Positions 1 to 8,936 are shown, counted from the first letter of the stretch. The stretch: DNA of 64,000 nt from Syntrophobacterales bacterium (GCA_023229795.1 JALNYP010000006.1:1-64000), one strand, 5' to 3'. A program made the numbers and translations. The notes: a model not told the origin generated them from the sequence alone.

Positions 1-142
1 CCGCCCTGGTTCGCTGAAAATGGCCTTTTTGGCAGTAAGCTGGACCCCAAAAATTTGATTGCATTGCATCCAACCTCAAAAGAGCCAGAACAACTGCAAA
101 ATTTTGGTGAATTTTGCAAGAGGCTCAAATGCTATAGCGGTA

Positions 143-1015
143 TTACTGGGTGCCGATGAAGAAGGGCCGGAAGGTGGACTCGTCCTGCTTCAAAGCCCGG
201 CGCAGCTTGTCAAGCATGACCTCCCGGTCCTCGGGCAGGCGGCCGGCCACGTCGAGATAGTTGGTGTAATGGTCGCTGGCCACCAGGGTGGGCGCGGTAA
301 TGGCCGCCAGGAGGGCCATGGTTTCGGCGAGCACCTGATGAGGGCTGAGCAGGCGAAAGCGCCCGGCCTGGACGTCCGCCAGCAGGGGCGTGTTGAGCTT
401 GGGTACCAGGGTGCGCAGGCGCACCACCTGGGGCTGCATCTCGCTGAGGACCCGGGCGGTCTCCCGAGCGTGGCTTTCGGAGCCCTCCGGGCCGCCCAGG
501 CCCAGGATGACGTAGGCGTTGATCTCCAGGCCCGCGGCCCGGGCCAGTTGCCCGGCCCGGACGTGGTCTTGGGCGGTGGCGCCTTTCTTCACCCGGGCCA
601 GGAGGGCGTCATCGCCGGACTCCACGCCCACGTGAATCCGGGTCAAACCGGCCTGGGCTAGGGTGTGGAGCGCATCCGGCCCCTGGCGCCGGATATAGTG
701 GGACGAGCCGTAGACGGTGATCCGTTGCAGGTGGGGTAGGCGGGCGCGGGCATAGCGGCAGATGTCGGCCAAAGCCGCGGTGGGCATGGCGATGGTGTTG
801 CCCGCGGGGAAAAACAGGGTGCGGACCCCGGGGTAAGTCGCCGCGGCCTCATCCAGGTCGGCCTTAATTTCGGCCACCGGCCGCACCTTGAACCTGACAC
901 CGTCTTTATAGACCATACAGAAGGTGCAGAGATTGTGGGGGCAGCCCACGGTGGCCTGGACCAGGAGGCTGTCGGCTTCGCTGGGGGGGCGGTATATGGG
1001 GCCTTCGTAGCGCAT
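143..1015 (-). CDS. Radical SAM protein (CxxNxCxFC type)
   Basis: A 290-residue protein whose N-terminus carries the cluster motif CPHNLCTFC (C25, C30, C33). This C-x4-C-x2-C spacing with an internal Asn marks a radical SAM family common in anaerobes. A Gly-rich stretch near residue 70 (FFPAGNT) and VGVESGDD near residue 130 fit the SAM-binding barrel strands. It should bind one [4Fe-4S] cluster and cleave SAM; the substrate cannot be told. It is divergent from the Fwd/Hdr cluster, so a link to that cluster is only positional. The start at 1015 is the first Met and has no strong ribosome site. No C-terminal accessory domain is evident. Confidence 0.85.
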   Translation of the reverse strand: MRYEGPIYRPPSEADSLLVQATVGCPHNLCTFCMVYKDGVRFKVRPVAEIKADLDEAAATYPGVRTLFFPAGNTIAMPTAALADICRYARARLPHLQRITVYGSSHYIRRQGPDALHTLAQAGLTRIHVGVESGDDALLARVKKGATAQDHVRAGQLARAAGLEINAYVILGLGGPEGSESHARETARVLSEMQPQVVRLRTLVPKLNTPLLADVQAGRFRLLSPHQVLAETMALLAAITAPTLVASDHYTNYLDVAGRLPEDREVMLDKLRRALKQDESTFRPFFIGTQ

Positions 1016-1031
1016 AGACGGGATCTTGAGG

Positions 1032-1063
1032 GGAGGGTCGGGACTGTCTCCCGCCCTCCTTTT
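1032..1063 (+). terminator. Hairpin with short T tract in the divergent gap
   Basis: GGAGGG-T-CGGGA (1032-1043) pairs with TCCCG-CCCTCC (1049-1059) around a 5-nt loop, followed by TTTT at 1060-1063. It is terminator-shaped for plus-strand reading, but no plus-strand gene precedes it here. On the minus strand it lies in the leader of the radical SAM gene, so it could instead be a leader fold. Confidence 0.4.
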
Positions 1064-1192
1064 CTATTATAGCATATCCACGGCCAGAGCTTCCTCCCAG
1101 CCCAGACTTTATGCCCAAGGCCCGCCGCCCCTGATTAGTGCTGGCCCGCCGCGGCTATTAATGGTAATATGTCTATGTCTAAACCAAGTTAG

Positions 1193-2482
1193 GTGCAAGC
1201 AAACGTGGAAGCCCGGCACGAATCCGTCATTTGCCCCGGTTGCGGGTGTCTCTGCGACGATCTGGACGTTACGGTCGAGGCGGGCCGCATCGTCGAGGTT
1301 ACCAATGTCTGCCTCTGGGGCGTCAGCCGCTTCTTCCACGCCAAGAAATTCCATCCCAAGAAAGACCGCCACCGGCTGCGGGAGCCCGAGATTCGCCGTC
1401 AGGGGCGCAAGCAGGCGGTGTCCTACGACGCGGCCCTGGCCGAGGCGGCCCAACTCCTGGGCCGGGCGCGACGGCCGCTCATCTATGGGCTGACCAATTC
1501 CGGTACTTTTGCCCAGGAGGCGGCCCTAAAACTGGCCCGGAGCCTGCGGGCCCGGTTGGAGCCCGCGGACCTGGCCTTCAAGGCCCCCTATTATCAGAGC
1601 ATTCAACGGCACGGCCTCGCCTGGGCCCCCCTGGAGGTCATCCGGGATGAGGCCGATGCGGTGCTGTTCTGGGGCGCCAACCCCATCCATTCGGCCCCCC
1701 GGCACGTGGTGCGCTATGCCGTGTTCGCCCGGGGCCGCTGCACCGAACGGGGCCTGGAGGACCGGCAGGTGGCCGCGGTGGACATCTACAAGACCGAACT
1801 GGCCAAATTCTGCCCTTTATTTATTAAGATCAAGCCCGGGCAGGAACTGGATTTGCTCGAGGCCGCCGCGGCCATCCTGGCGGAGGAGCCGCCGCCCGAA
1901 CCGCGGGTCAGGGGCGCCCGGCGGCTGGCTCAATTCCTGGGCCAGGGGACTTGCGGGGTGATCTTTTGCGGCCGGGGGATCAGTTACGGCCCGGCCCTGG
2001 AACTCTATGACCGCCTGGCCCGGCTGGCGGCCCGGCTCAATGAGCGGGCCCGCTGGTTTGTCTTTCCCCTGTCCGGGGATTTTAACTCCAGCGGCCTCTA
2101 CCACCTGCTGCTTAACGAAGTGGGACAGGCCGGGGCGCCGGATTTCGGGGCCGACGAGTCAGCGGTCCACACTACCCCGGTGGATTTCCGGGAGGTGGAC
2201 GCGCTCTTCGTGACCGGAGCGGATCTGCTGTGGTTTCTGCCGGAGGAGCAGGCGGCGGACCTTAAACGCCGCCAGGTGCCCATTGTGGCCCTGAGCCCGT
2301 TTGCCAATAAGACCACCGGCCAGGCCGCGGTGGTTTTGCCCACGGCCCTGGCGGGGGTGGAGACCACGGAGGTGGCCTATCGGATGGATGGCTTGCCCCT
2401 GGTGCTCAAACAACTGGTGCCGTCGGATTTACCCGCGGATCACCAGGTGCTCACGGACCTGGGCCGGTTGATCGGGGGGTAA
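1193..2482 (+). CDS. fwdB: FwdB-like molybdopterin subunit lacking the catalytic Cys-His
   Basis: A 429-residue homologue of formylmethanofuran dehydrogenase subunit B, the Mo/W-pterin subunit. The N-terminal cluster ligands C14, C17, C21 and C40 (CPGCGCLCDD, then NVCLWG) are kept. The pterin-binding core is recognisable (FWGANPIHSAPRH near 170; ALSPFANKTTG and TEVAYRMDGLP near the C-terminus). Against the methanogen protein as I recall it, the region aligns without gaps, and the metal-ligating Cys118 and adjacent His119 are replaced by F129 and K130. There is no in-frame TGA that could encode Sec. It starts at GTG 1193 and heads a tight operon with fwdA (13-nt gap). Classical formylmethanofuran oxidation is therefore unlikely. 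Confidence 0.88.
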   Translation: MQANVEARHESVICPGCGCLCDDLDVTVEAGRIVEVTNVCLWGVSRFFHAKKFHPKKDRHRLREPEIRRQGRKQAVSYDAALAEAAQLLGRARRPLIYGLTNSGTFAQEAALKLARSLRARLEPADLAFKAPYYQSIQRHGLAWAPLEVIRDEADAVLFWGANPIHSAPRHVVRYAVFARGRCTERGLEDRQVAAVDIYKTELAKFCPLFIKIKPGQELDLLEAAAAILAEEPPPEPRVRGARRLAQFLGQGTCGVIFCGRGISYGPALELYDRLARLAARLNERARWFVFPLSGDFNSSGLYHLLLNEVGQAGAPDFGADESAVHTTPVDFREVDALFVTGADLLWFLPEEQAADLKRRQVPIVALSPFANKTTGQAAVVLPTALAGVETTEVAYRMDGLPLVLKQLVPSDLPADHQVLTDLGRLIGG

Positions 2483-2495
2483 GAGTGGCGGGATT

Positions 2496-3890
2496 ATGTC
2501 ATCGGAGCCTCGCGCCATGCGCCTGAAAATTGCCGGAGGACGCCTGTTTGACCCTGCCGGCGGTTGGGACGGGGAGGTGGGGGACCTCTTTATCCGGGAC
2601 GGCCGGATCGTGGCGGAGATGGGCGAAGCGGACACGGTGATCGAGGCCCGGGGCCAGGTGGTGGCGCCGGCGGGGATCGAGTTGCGGGGCCAGGCGGCTA
2701 CCTACGGCCTGGATTTCCTGCGCCTGACCAACGGGGTCCCCTCGCTACAGGAGTTGGGCGAGAGCTACGCCCTGCTGGGATATACCCACGTGCACGAACC
2801 GCTGTTGACGGCCTGGACCGCGGGCTACGTGCAGCGCCAGTTGGCGGGCCTGCCGGTGGTGGATACTTCCGCCTCTCTGGTCCTCAACCTGCGGGAACTG
2901 GACCTGTGGCTGAACTCGCCGGAGCACCTTCGGGAAATCGGGCAAACCCTGAATTATCTGCTGGAAGCGACGCGTTCGCTGAATTTCCGGGTGGTGGAGC
3001 CCTTTGTCCGCTACCGCCAGGATGTTTATGTGCACCGCAGCCTGGACCTCGACCGGACCCTGGAGGTTTTGGCCGATCTGGCCCGGGCGACCGGACCGCG
3101 TATGATTCTGGAGGCCTCCCCCGAGGTGCTGCGGGCCGGCCTGCCTGAGCCTGCGGCCTTTCATCTGGCGGCCCTGGGACCGGCGTTGACCGACGATGAC
3201 CTGGCGGCCGCGGCCCTGGCTCTGTTAGCCGCAGGAGCCACGGGCGACCTGGGGCTGATGTCTGCCCAACCGCAATCCGGGGCGGCTCGGCTGCCGGTGC
3301 GGATCGATTTGGGGTGGTACCGCGCTCTGGACCTCAATCCGCCGCCGGATGAGGCCGCGGCCCGGCGGGCCCTGACCCTGGCCCTGGATTATCAGGGCGC
3401 GGGGCTGGCCTTTTCCGGGGCCGGCCCGGCCCTGGCGCCGGTGGCCGGTTACCCCCGGATGTTCGCCTGGCTGGGGGACCGGGCGGCTCGCCGCCAGGAT
3501 TGGGGTGAAGACCTGGGAGCCCGGGAATATTCTTTGTCGGAATGGCTCTGGGCCACCCGCACCCTGCCGGCCCGGCTGTTGGGCCTTACGGATCGGGGCC
3601 GGTTGAGCCCGGGGGCCCGGGCCGACGTGGCGATCTACGACCTGCCGGCGGAGGCCCCCCACAGCCAGTGGCAGCGCAGCCTGGGCCGCTGCCGCACCCT
3701 GCTGAAGGCGGGGGAGGTGGTGGTGGACAACTTCAGCCTGGTGAACCCGGAGGTGGCCCGGGCCACCTATTACCGGCGGACTGGTGCCGAGGCCACCCCG
3801 ATGCTGGCGGAAATTTGCCAGTTCCAGAGCCGGCGCTGGGAAAACCTCTGGGTCCCGGCGGAGTTGGGCGGCCCCTGGGTGGGGCTGTAA
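2496..3890 (+). CDS. fwdA: FwdA-like amidohydrolase fold without metal ligands
   Basis: A 464-residue relative of formylmethanofuran dehydrogenase subunit A, shorter than the usual 550-570 or so. Conserved landmarks include an N-terminal beta sandwich (IRDGRIV), GYTHVHEPLLT at residues 96-106, YPRMFAWL, and the C-terminal SPGARADVAIYD. The binuclear zinc ligands are gone. The HxH after the PGG-type turn is R64-G65-Q66, the carboxylated Lys position in the LNFRVVEP segment is R166, and the Asp of the TTDxPN motif is a Gly in FSGAGPAL. The protein is probably a catalytically inert structural partner of the FwdB-like subunit. The start at 2496 is preferred over Met at 2517, which has no ribosome site. 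The next gene follows after 3 nt. Confidence 0.82.
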   Translation: MSSEPRAMRLKIAGGRLFDPAGGWDGEVGDLFIRDGRIVAEMGEADTVIEARGQVVAPAGIELRGQAATYGLDFLRLTNGVPSLQELGESYALLGYTHVHEPLLTAWTAGYVQRQLAGLPVVDTSASLVLNLRELDLWLNSPEHLREIGQTLNYLLEATRSLNFRVVEPFVRYRQDVYVHRSLDLDRTLEVLADLARATGPRMILEASPEVLRAGLPEPAAFHLAALGPALTDDDLAAAALALLAAGATGDLGLMSAQPQSGAARLPVRIDLGWYRALDLNPPPDEAAARRALTLALDYQGAGLAFSGAGPALAPVAGYPRMFAWLGDRAARRQDWGEDLGAREYSLSEWLWATRTLPARLLGLTDRGRLSPGARADVAIYDLPAEAPHSQWQRSLGRCRTLLKAGEVVVDNFSLVNPEVARATYYRRTGAEATPMLAEICQFQSRRWENLWVPAELGGPWVGL

Positions 3891-3893
3891 GAT

Positions 3894-4337
3894 ATGGCCA
3901 CGGCGGCAGAGATTCAGGAATTTTTGCCCGGCACGGATTGCGGCCAGTGCGGCTTGAAGTGCGCGGAGTTTGCCGAGCTGCTCCTGGCCCGGGAGCGCGC
4001 CCCGGAGGACTGTCCGGTCATGCACGAACCCGACTACGCCGGTTTCATCGAGGCCTTGCACGAACTCCTGGGGCCCGCAGCCGCGGGGATGCGCATCGAC
4101 CCGGAAAAATGCAACGGCTGCGGCATCTGCGTGGCCATGTGCGAATACCACCTGGGGAACTGCGCCGCCGCCCGCCTGGGCACAGGCCCCCGATGGGGGG
4201 ACCGGGTGGTCTTCCGCATGGTCAACGGCACCGGGGTGGTGGTGCACCAGGAATACTGCACCCGGCTGGTCCAGGCCGCGGAGAAGTGCAGCAAGTGCGC
4301 CGAGCATTGCCCCACGGAGGCGATTGAGTTGTTTTAG
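3894..4337 (+). CDS. Fe-S protein, putative electron-transfer subunit
   Basis: A 147-residue protein with two parts. Residues 16-40 form a C-x2-C-x3-C-x16-C motif (C16, C19, C23, C40), typical of the small [4Fe-4S] domain also seen in corrinoid Fe-S and Rnf-type proteins. Residues 73-139 hold a ferredoxin-like pair (C73, C76, C79, C83 and C132, C135, C139) split by an insertion of about 45 residues with a further Cys at 122. It sits 3 nt after the fwdA-like gene, where the archaeal operons carry the ferredoxin subunits FwdG or FwdF. It probably wires the FwdAB-like pair to the Hdr proteins; that role is inference. Confidence 0.7.
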   Translation: MATAAEIQEFLPGTDCGQCGLKCAEFAELLLARERAPEDCPVMHEPDYAGFIEALHELLGPAAAGMRIDPEKCNGCGICVAMCEYHLGNCAAARLGTGPRWGDRVVFRMVNGTGVVVHQEYCTRLVQAAEKCSKCAEHCPTEAIELF

Positions 4338-4402
4338 AGTGTGCAGTGAGCGGTGAGGCAGGACGAAAAATGGACCTCCTCATCATTAAATAGGATCGGA
4401 TC

Positions 4403-4497
4403 ACTTTACCGTGGAAACCAAAATCCCCCTAAATCCCCCTTTGCCAAAGGGGGACTTCAACCCCCCCCTTTGAAAAAGGGGGGCAGGGGGGATTTTC
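4403..4497. repeat. Dispersed C/G-tract palindromic repeat, copy 1
   Basis: This intergenic block contains nested palindromes (CCCCCTTTGCCAAAGGGGG and a second with the core TTTGAAAAAGG) and is bounded by AATCCCCC and GGGGGATT. The first 55 bp, from ACTTTACCGTG, recur almost identically at 25772-25825, and the palindromic arms recur at 24821-24914. It fills most of the gap between the Fe-S gene and hdrC. Confidence 0.85.
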
Positions 4498-4571
4498 ATG
4501 CCCGGGGGTGAGACACTTTTGGTTCATGGACGTTAGCCTAAAACCTGAAACCCAAAACCCAGAACCCAAAC

Positions 4572-5039
4572 ATGACCGAGACCCTCAATCTTCAGGAGTT
4601 GGACCCTCTCTTTAAGGACGAAGTGGCCGCGGAGCCCGGCTGTCAGCATCTGCGGCGCTGCTTCGGCTGCGGGGTCTGCACCGCCACCTGTCCGGTGAGC
4701 GAGTTGGTCCCCGGCTTCAGCCCGAGCCAGATCATCCGGCAGATCCTCTACGGCCAGCGGGCGGCCTTGCTGGAATCGCCGCTGCTCTGGTATTGCGCGC
4801 GCTGCGCCCGCTGCTCTTTTCAGTGCCCCCAAGACGTGCGGTTTCTGGATATCATCCAGGGCCTGAGGAACCTGGCCGTCCGGGACGGGGTGGTCAGTCC
4901 GGAGCGGCTGGGCCAACTGGAACGGGGCGAGGCGCTGATTCAGGAACTGCGGCGGCGGCTGATCGGCGAGATTTTGTCCGGGCCGGAAGAACAGGAAGTA
5001 AAGCAGGCCCTGGCCAGGGTAATTGGTGAACTGGAATAA
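4572..5039 (+). CDS. hdrC: HdrC-like ferredoxin subunit
   Basis: A 155-residue protein with two classical cluster motifs, C30-x2-C33-x2-C36-x3-C40 followed by Pro, and C75-x2-C78-x2-C81-x3-C85 followed by Pro. They are separated by a helical linker, the standard HdrC layout. In heterodisulfide reductases HdrC passes electrons from HdrA to the CCG-domain subunit HdrB. No HdrB or CCG motif is found anywhere in the window, so the acceptor here may be the Fwd-like module or another complex. It is followed by the double HdrA after a repeat-rich gap of 165 nt. Confidence 0.88.
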   Translation: MTETLNLQELDPLFKDEVAAEPGCQHLRRCFGCGVCTATCPVSELVPGFSPSQIIRQILYGQRAALLESPLLWYCARCARCSFQCPQDVRFLDIIQGLRNLAVRDGVVSPERLGQLERGEALIQELRRRLIGEILSGPEEQEVKQALARVIGELE

Positions 5040-5082
5040 CGTGACGTTATCAATGGGAACTTGAAATATATGCCATCCCCGT

Positions 5083-5178
5083 AGGGGCGACCCGCCGGGT
5101 CGCCCCTACACGAAGGCGTTAAGGGGCCGGCGGGGTGCCGGCCTGAAGCCAGGGCGGACCCGCAGGTTCGCCCCTACA
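5083..5178. repeat. GTAGGGGCG-type intergenic palindromes
   Basis: GTAGGGGCGACCCGCC pairs with its inverted arm GGGTCGCCCCTAC. A second GGGGCCGGCGGGGTGCCGGCC palindrome and a GGGCGGACCCGC...TTCGCCCCTAC element follow. A related arm appears at 24743-24770. It is a dispersed intergenic repeat of unknown role between hdrC and hdrA. Confidence 0.7.
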
Positions 5179-5204
5179 ATCCGTAAAGTGGTCTCAAGGA
5201 ACAG

Positions 5205-8200
5205 GTGCAGACGATGGCCTTTATCCGGCCATTAGATCGGGTGGCCCATCCCCGGGTGCTGGTGGTGGGCGGCGGCATCGCCGGCATGCAGGCGGCCCTA
5301 GAAGTGGCGGCTGCGGGGCTGCCGGTGACTCTGGTTGAAGCGAGCCCCGCGCTCGGCGGCCAGATGGCCCAGTTGGATAAGACTTTTCCCACCAACGACT
5401 GTGCCATGTGCATTCTGTCGCCCCGCATGCTCACGATCTCCCGCCACCCCCTGATCACCATCGCCACCTCCACCCGGGTCATCGAGGTCCGGGGCGAGGC
5501 CGGGGACTTCCAGGTCCTCTTGAGCCGCAGCCCCCGGTACGTGGAGGTGAGCGCCTGCTCCGGCTGCGGCGACTGCGCCCGGGTCTGCCCCGTGAAGATG
5601 CCGGACCCGTATAACCTGGGTCTCAGCGAGACCAAGGCCATCCATGTGCCCTTTCCCCAGGCCGTGCCCCAGGCGGCCTATATCAACCCGGAGGCCTGCC
5701 GGGTTTTCCGGGGCAAAAAATGCTCGGCCTGCGTCAAGGTCTGCCAGGCCAAGGCCATCAATCTCAAGGACACCGCCATGGTCCGGCCGGAGTCCTTCGG
5801 GGCCATCATCCTGGCCCTGGGAGCGCAGGCGGCCGGGGCCGGCGATTTTCCCGGCTACGGCCACCCCGACGTAGTGACCGGCCCGGAGTTCGAGCGGCTG
5901 CTCAGCGCCACCGGCCCCCAGGGCGGCCGCCTGGTGCGGCCGTCGGACCACACCGCACCGTCCCGCCTGGCCTTTATTCAATGCGTGGGTTCCCGGGACC
6001 CCCAGGGCGGCGCGGCCTATTGCTCGGCCCTGTGCTGCATGGCCAGCCTCAAGGAAGCGCTGGTGGCCCGGGAAATCAGCTCCGAAGGGCTGCAATCCAC
6101 GGTGTTTTACATGGATCTGCGGGCCCAGGGCAAGGGCTATGAAGCCTACCTGGACCAGGCCCGAGCGCACGGCGTCAGCCTGGTGCGCTCCCGGGTGACC
6201 GGGGTCAGCCCTCAAAGTGAGGGAGGCGTGCGGGTGCGCTTTACCGATGCCCAAGGCCGGCCCCAGGAGCAGCCCTTCGATATGGCGGTGCTCTCGGTGG
6301 GGCTGCGGTCCGGGCCCGGATTGCCCGGGCTGGCTCGGTGCCTGGGGGTGGAACTCAACGAGCACGGCTTTCTCAAGACTTCGGCGTTGATCCCGGTCAC
6401 CACCACCCGGCCGGGGGTGCTGGTGTGCGGCACCGCGGCCGAACCCAAGGACATTTCCGAATCCGTGACCACCGCGTCCGCCGCGGCTGCGGTAGCCTCG
6501 CGGCTCTTGACCACCGCCCGGCGCACCTGGGCGGCCAAGGTGAAGCCGGTCTTAAGCCCGGTGGCGGATTTCCCGCCCCGGATCGGGGTCTTTCTCTGCC
6601 ACTGCGGCACCAACATAGCCAAATCCATCGATCTGGCCCGGCTGGCGGCGGCGGCGGCCGAACTGCCCGGCGTGGTTCACGTGGAGGCCAACCTGTTTTC
6701 CTGCGCGGTGGAAGCCACCGGCCGGATGAAGCAGACCATTCGCAGCCTGGGGCTCAACCGGGTGGTAGTGGCCGCGTGCAGCCCCCGGACCCACGAAGAG
6801 GTGTTTCGGGAGGTGGTGGCCGGGGCGGGGCTGAATCCGGGTTATTTCTCCATGGCCAATATCCGGGAGCAGTGCGCCTGGGTTCACCAGACGGAGCCGG
6901 AGGCTGCGCTGGCCAAGGCCCTGGACCTGGTCGCCATGGCCGTAGGGCGGGCCGCGGCGCTTTTGCCTATCCGGGCGCAGAGCTTTCCGGTGATACCCCG
7001 GGCGTTAGTGCTGGGCGGCGGCGCGGCCGGTATGAGCGCCGCGCTGGCCCTGGCGGATCAGGGGTTTCACACTTATGTGGCGGAGAGGGAGAACGCCCTG
7101 GGAGGCCTGGCCCGTAAGCTCTATTTCACCCTGGAGGGGCCGGACCCCCAGGAGTTCCTCCACGAATTGCTGGCCGCGGTCTATCAGCACCCCAATATTG
7201 AAGTCCTGCTCCGGACCGAAGTGGCGCAGGTCACCGGGCACGTGGGCCAGTTCAAGACCACGGTGCGGCGGCGCACCCTGAAAGGTTCTAAGGAGCGGGA
7301 ACTGACCCACGGCGTCATCCTGGTGGCTACCGGCGGCCGGGAGTTTCAGCCCGCAGGCCGCCACCTCTACGGGGAGGACCCCCGGGTGCTGACCCAGCGG
7401 GAGCTGGAGGCCAGGATCAATTTCAGCGACCTGGATCTGCCCAAGGTGCGGCGCCTGGTGATGATCCAGTGCGTGGGGTCCCGGGAGCCCGACCGCCCCT
7501 ATTGCAGCCGGGTGTGCTGCTCTGAGGCGCTGAAAAACGCCCTGCTCCTCAAGGAGCGCTATCCCCTGATGGAGATCACCGTGCTCTATCGGGACATCCG
7601 GGCTTATGGCTTTAAAGAAAGTTACTACGTCAAGGCCAAAGAAAAAGGGGTGACCTTTATTCCCTTTGACCCGGCGCGGCCGCCCCGGCTGAGCGCGGCC
7701 AAACGAAGGCCCCTGACGGTGTGGGTGGCGGATGAGCTTTTGGGCCAGGAAGTGGGCCTGAGCGCGGATATGGTGGTCCTGAGCGCCGGGATCGAGCCCG
7801 CGGGCGGCAGCGGCCAACTGGCCCGGCAACTGCGGGTTTCCCAGACCCTGGACGCCTGGTTTCAGGAGGCCCATCAGAAGCTGAAGCCGGTGGATTCGCC
7901 CTCGGAGGGCATCTTCCTCTGCGGCGTGGCCCATTATCCCAAGAGTCTGGGGGAAGCGGTGGCCCAGGCCCAGGCCGCGGCCAGCCGGGCCGCGGGCATT
8001 CTGTTCCAGACGGAACTGGTCGCCGGAGAATGCGTGGCCCTGATCACCCCGGAGAAATGCCGGCGTTGCCTGGCCTGCGTCGGGGTCTGTCCTTTCGGCG
8101 CGGTGGCGCTGGCGGAGGTCAGGCCCGAGGTGCGCCCCGAGGTCTGCCGGGGCTGCGGGGTCTGCGCGGCGGAATGCCCGGCCGGGGCCATCCAAATGAG

Positions 8201-8276
8201 CCGGGTTACCGACGCGGAGCTAGAGAGCCAGATCGAGGCGGCGCTGGGGACCGGAATGCGGACCGGTAGCGGATAA
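5205..8276 (+). CDS. hdrA: Tandem double HdrA flavoprotein
   Basis: This 1023-residue protein contains two HdrA units in one chain. Unit 1 (about 1-440) has an FAD Rossmann motif (VVGGGIAGM near 20), the HdrA-specific DCAMCILSPRM (C66, C69) and ferredoxin motifs near 115 and 175. Unit 2 (about 458-1023) begins with the HdrA N-terminal Fe-S domain (FLCHCGTN), then a second Rossmann fold (LGGGAAGM near 600) and two C-terminal [4Fe-4S] motifs near 952-1000. BamE of class II benzoyl-CoA reductase also joins two HdrA units, so two flavins and confurcating or bifurcating behaviour are plausible. GTG 5205 has AAGGA upstream; ATG 5214 is an alternative. Confidence 0.92.
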   Translation: MQTMAFIRPLDRVAHPRVLVVGGGIAGMQAALEVAAAGLPVTLVEASPALGGQMAQLDKTFPTNDCAMCILSPRMLTISRHPLITIATSTRVIEVRGEAGDFQVLLSRSPRYVEVSACSGCGDCARVCPVKMPDPYNLGLSETKAIHVPFPQAVPQAAYINPEACRVFRGKKCSACVKVCQAKAINLKDTAMVRPESFGAIILALGAQAAGAGDFPGYGHPDVVTGPEFERLLSATGPQGGRLVRPSDHTAPSRLAFIQCVGSRDPQGGAAYCSALCCMASLKEALVAREISSEGLQSTVFYMDLRAQGKGYEAYLDQARAHGVSLVRSRVTGVSPQSEGGVRVRFTDAQGRPQEQPFDMAVLSVGLRSGPGLPGLARCLGVELNEHGFLKTSALIPVTTTRPGVLVCGTAAEPKDISESVTTASAAAAVASRLLTTARRTWAAKVKPVLSPVADFPPRIGVFLCHCGTNIAKSIDLARLAAAAAELPGVVHVEANLFSCAVEATGRMKQTIRSLGLNRVVVAACSPRTHEEVFREVVAGAGLNPGYFSMANIREQCAWVHQTEPEAALAKALDLVAMAVGRAAALLPIRAQSFPVIPRALVLGGGAAGMSAALALADQGFHTYVAERENALGGLARKLYFTLEGPDPQEFLHELLAAVYQHPNIEVLLRTEVAQVTGHVGQFKTTVRRRTLKGSKERELTHGVILVATGGREFQPAGRHLYGEDPRVLTQRELEARINFSDLDLPKVRRLVMIQCVGSREPDRPYCSRVCCSEALKNALLLKERYPLMEITVLYRDIRAYGFKESYYVKAKEKGVTFIPFDPARPPRLSAAKRRPLTVWVADELLGQEVGLSADMVVLSAGIEPAGGSGQLARQLRVSQTLDAWFQEAHQKLKPVDSPSEGIFLCGVAHYPKSLGEAVAQAQAAASRAAGILFQTELVAGECVALITPEKCRRCLACVGVCPFGAVALAEVRPEVRPEVCRGCGVCAAECPAGAIQMSRVTDAELESQIEAALGTGMRTGSG

Positions 8277-8297
8277 GGATCGGGAAATTATAGATAT

Positions 8298-8318
8298 GTA
8301 GGGTGGGCACGGCCCACC
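8298..8318 (+). repeat. 21-bp inverted repeat, left copy
   Basis: The 21-bp element begins GTAGGGTGGGCACGGCCCAC. Its exact reverse complement lies at 13001-13021, so the two copies flank a 4.7-kb segment. The element is itself palindromic in part and belongs to a dispersed repeat type. Confidence 0.85.
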
Positions 8319-8481
8319 AATTCCGCTGATTTATTGGCGCGCCGGGCGCACCCCGCGCAAGACCTTTTCGGAACAAGACATTATTTTGAAATTGGCGTAG
8401 GTGGTCGGCAACGCGGGACTTAGCGCCTGGTCCCATTATGAAAAAAGCTGATAGCTGAAGGCTTCATACAGGAGAACGGCC

Positions 8482-8907
8482 ATGAGAGAGAGTTATTGCG
8501 GTCTGTGCGATGATTGCCAGTTGGGCGACCCCGGCCTGTTGGAGACGGTGACCCGCCTGCAGAAATATCTGGACCAGCTCCGGGCCAACGTCTGGCTGCA
8601 CTGCTTTCCGGGTCCGGACGGTTTTTCCCTGCCGGAGTTCAGAAAGGGGCTGGAGTGGTTCCTGACCCACACGGAGTGCCCCGGCTGCAAGGGGGGGCGG
8701 GGCTTTTGCGACTGTCCCATCCGGGTGTGCGCCCAGGGCCGGGGCCTGGAGCATTGCTACGAATGCCCGGACCTGGAGCCCTGCGACAAATATGAGTTGC
8801 TTCTCACCCATTTCCCCGACGTCAAGGTCAACCTGCGCCGGCGGCAGGTGAAGTTCATGGCCAGGGAGTATCACCGCAAGATAGAAGGGGAAAAGAAACT
8901 CCGATAA
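8482..8907 (+). CDS. DUF3795-type Cys-rich protein
   Basis: A 141-residue soluble protein with an N-terminal CGLCDDC motif (C6, C9, C12) and a dense set of later cysteines (ECPGC, FCDCPIRVC, HCYECPDLEPC). This arrangement is typical of the DUF3795 family, small anaerobe proteins of unknown function thought to bind metal or an Fe-S cluster. GGAG lies upstream of ATG 8482. It sits between the double hdrA and an AT-rich insertion and shares the GC-rich codon use of the cluster, so it may be a native member. No catalytic residues can be assigned. Confidence 0.75.
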   Translation: MRESYCGLCDDCQLGDPGLLETVTRLQKYLDQLRANVWLHCFPGPDGFSLPEFRKGLEWFLTHTECPGCKGGRGFCDCPIRVCAQGRGLEHCYECPDLEPCDKYELLLTHFPDVKVNLRRRQVKFMAREYHRKIEGEKKLR

Positions 8908-8936
8908 CAATCGATATATATGGAAGCTACACAAAT

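Noticed and set aside
59..661. A 200-codon plus-strand frame at the window start
   Set aside because: It is antisense to the radical SAM gene, has a Gly/Gln/His-rich composition typical of shadow frames, and shows no ribosome site.
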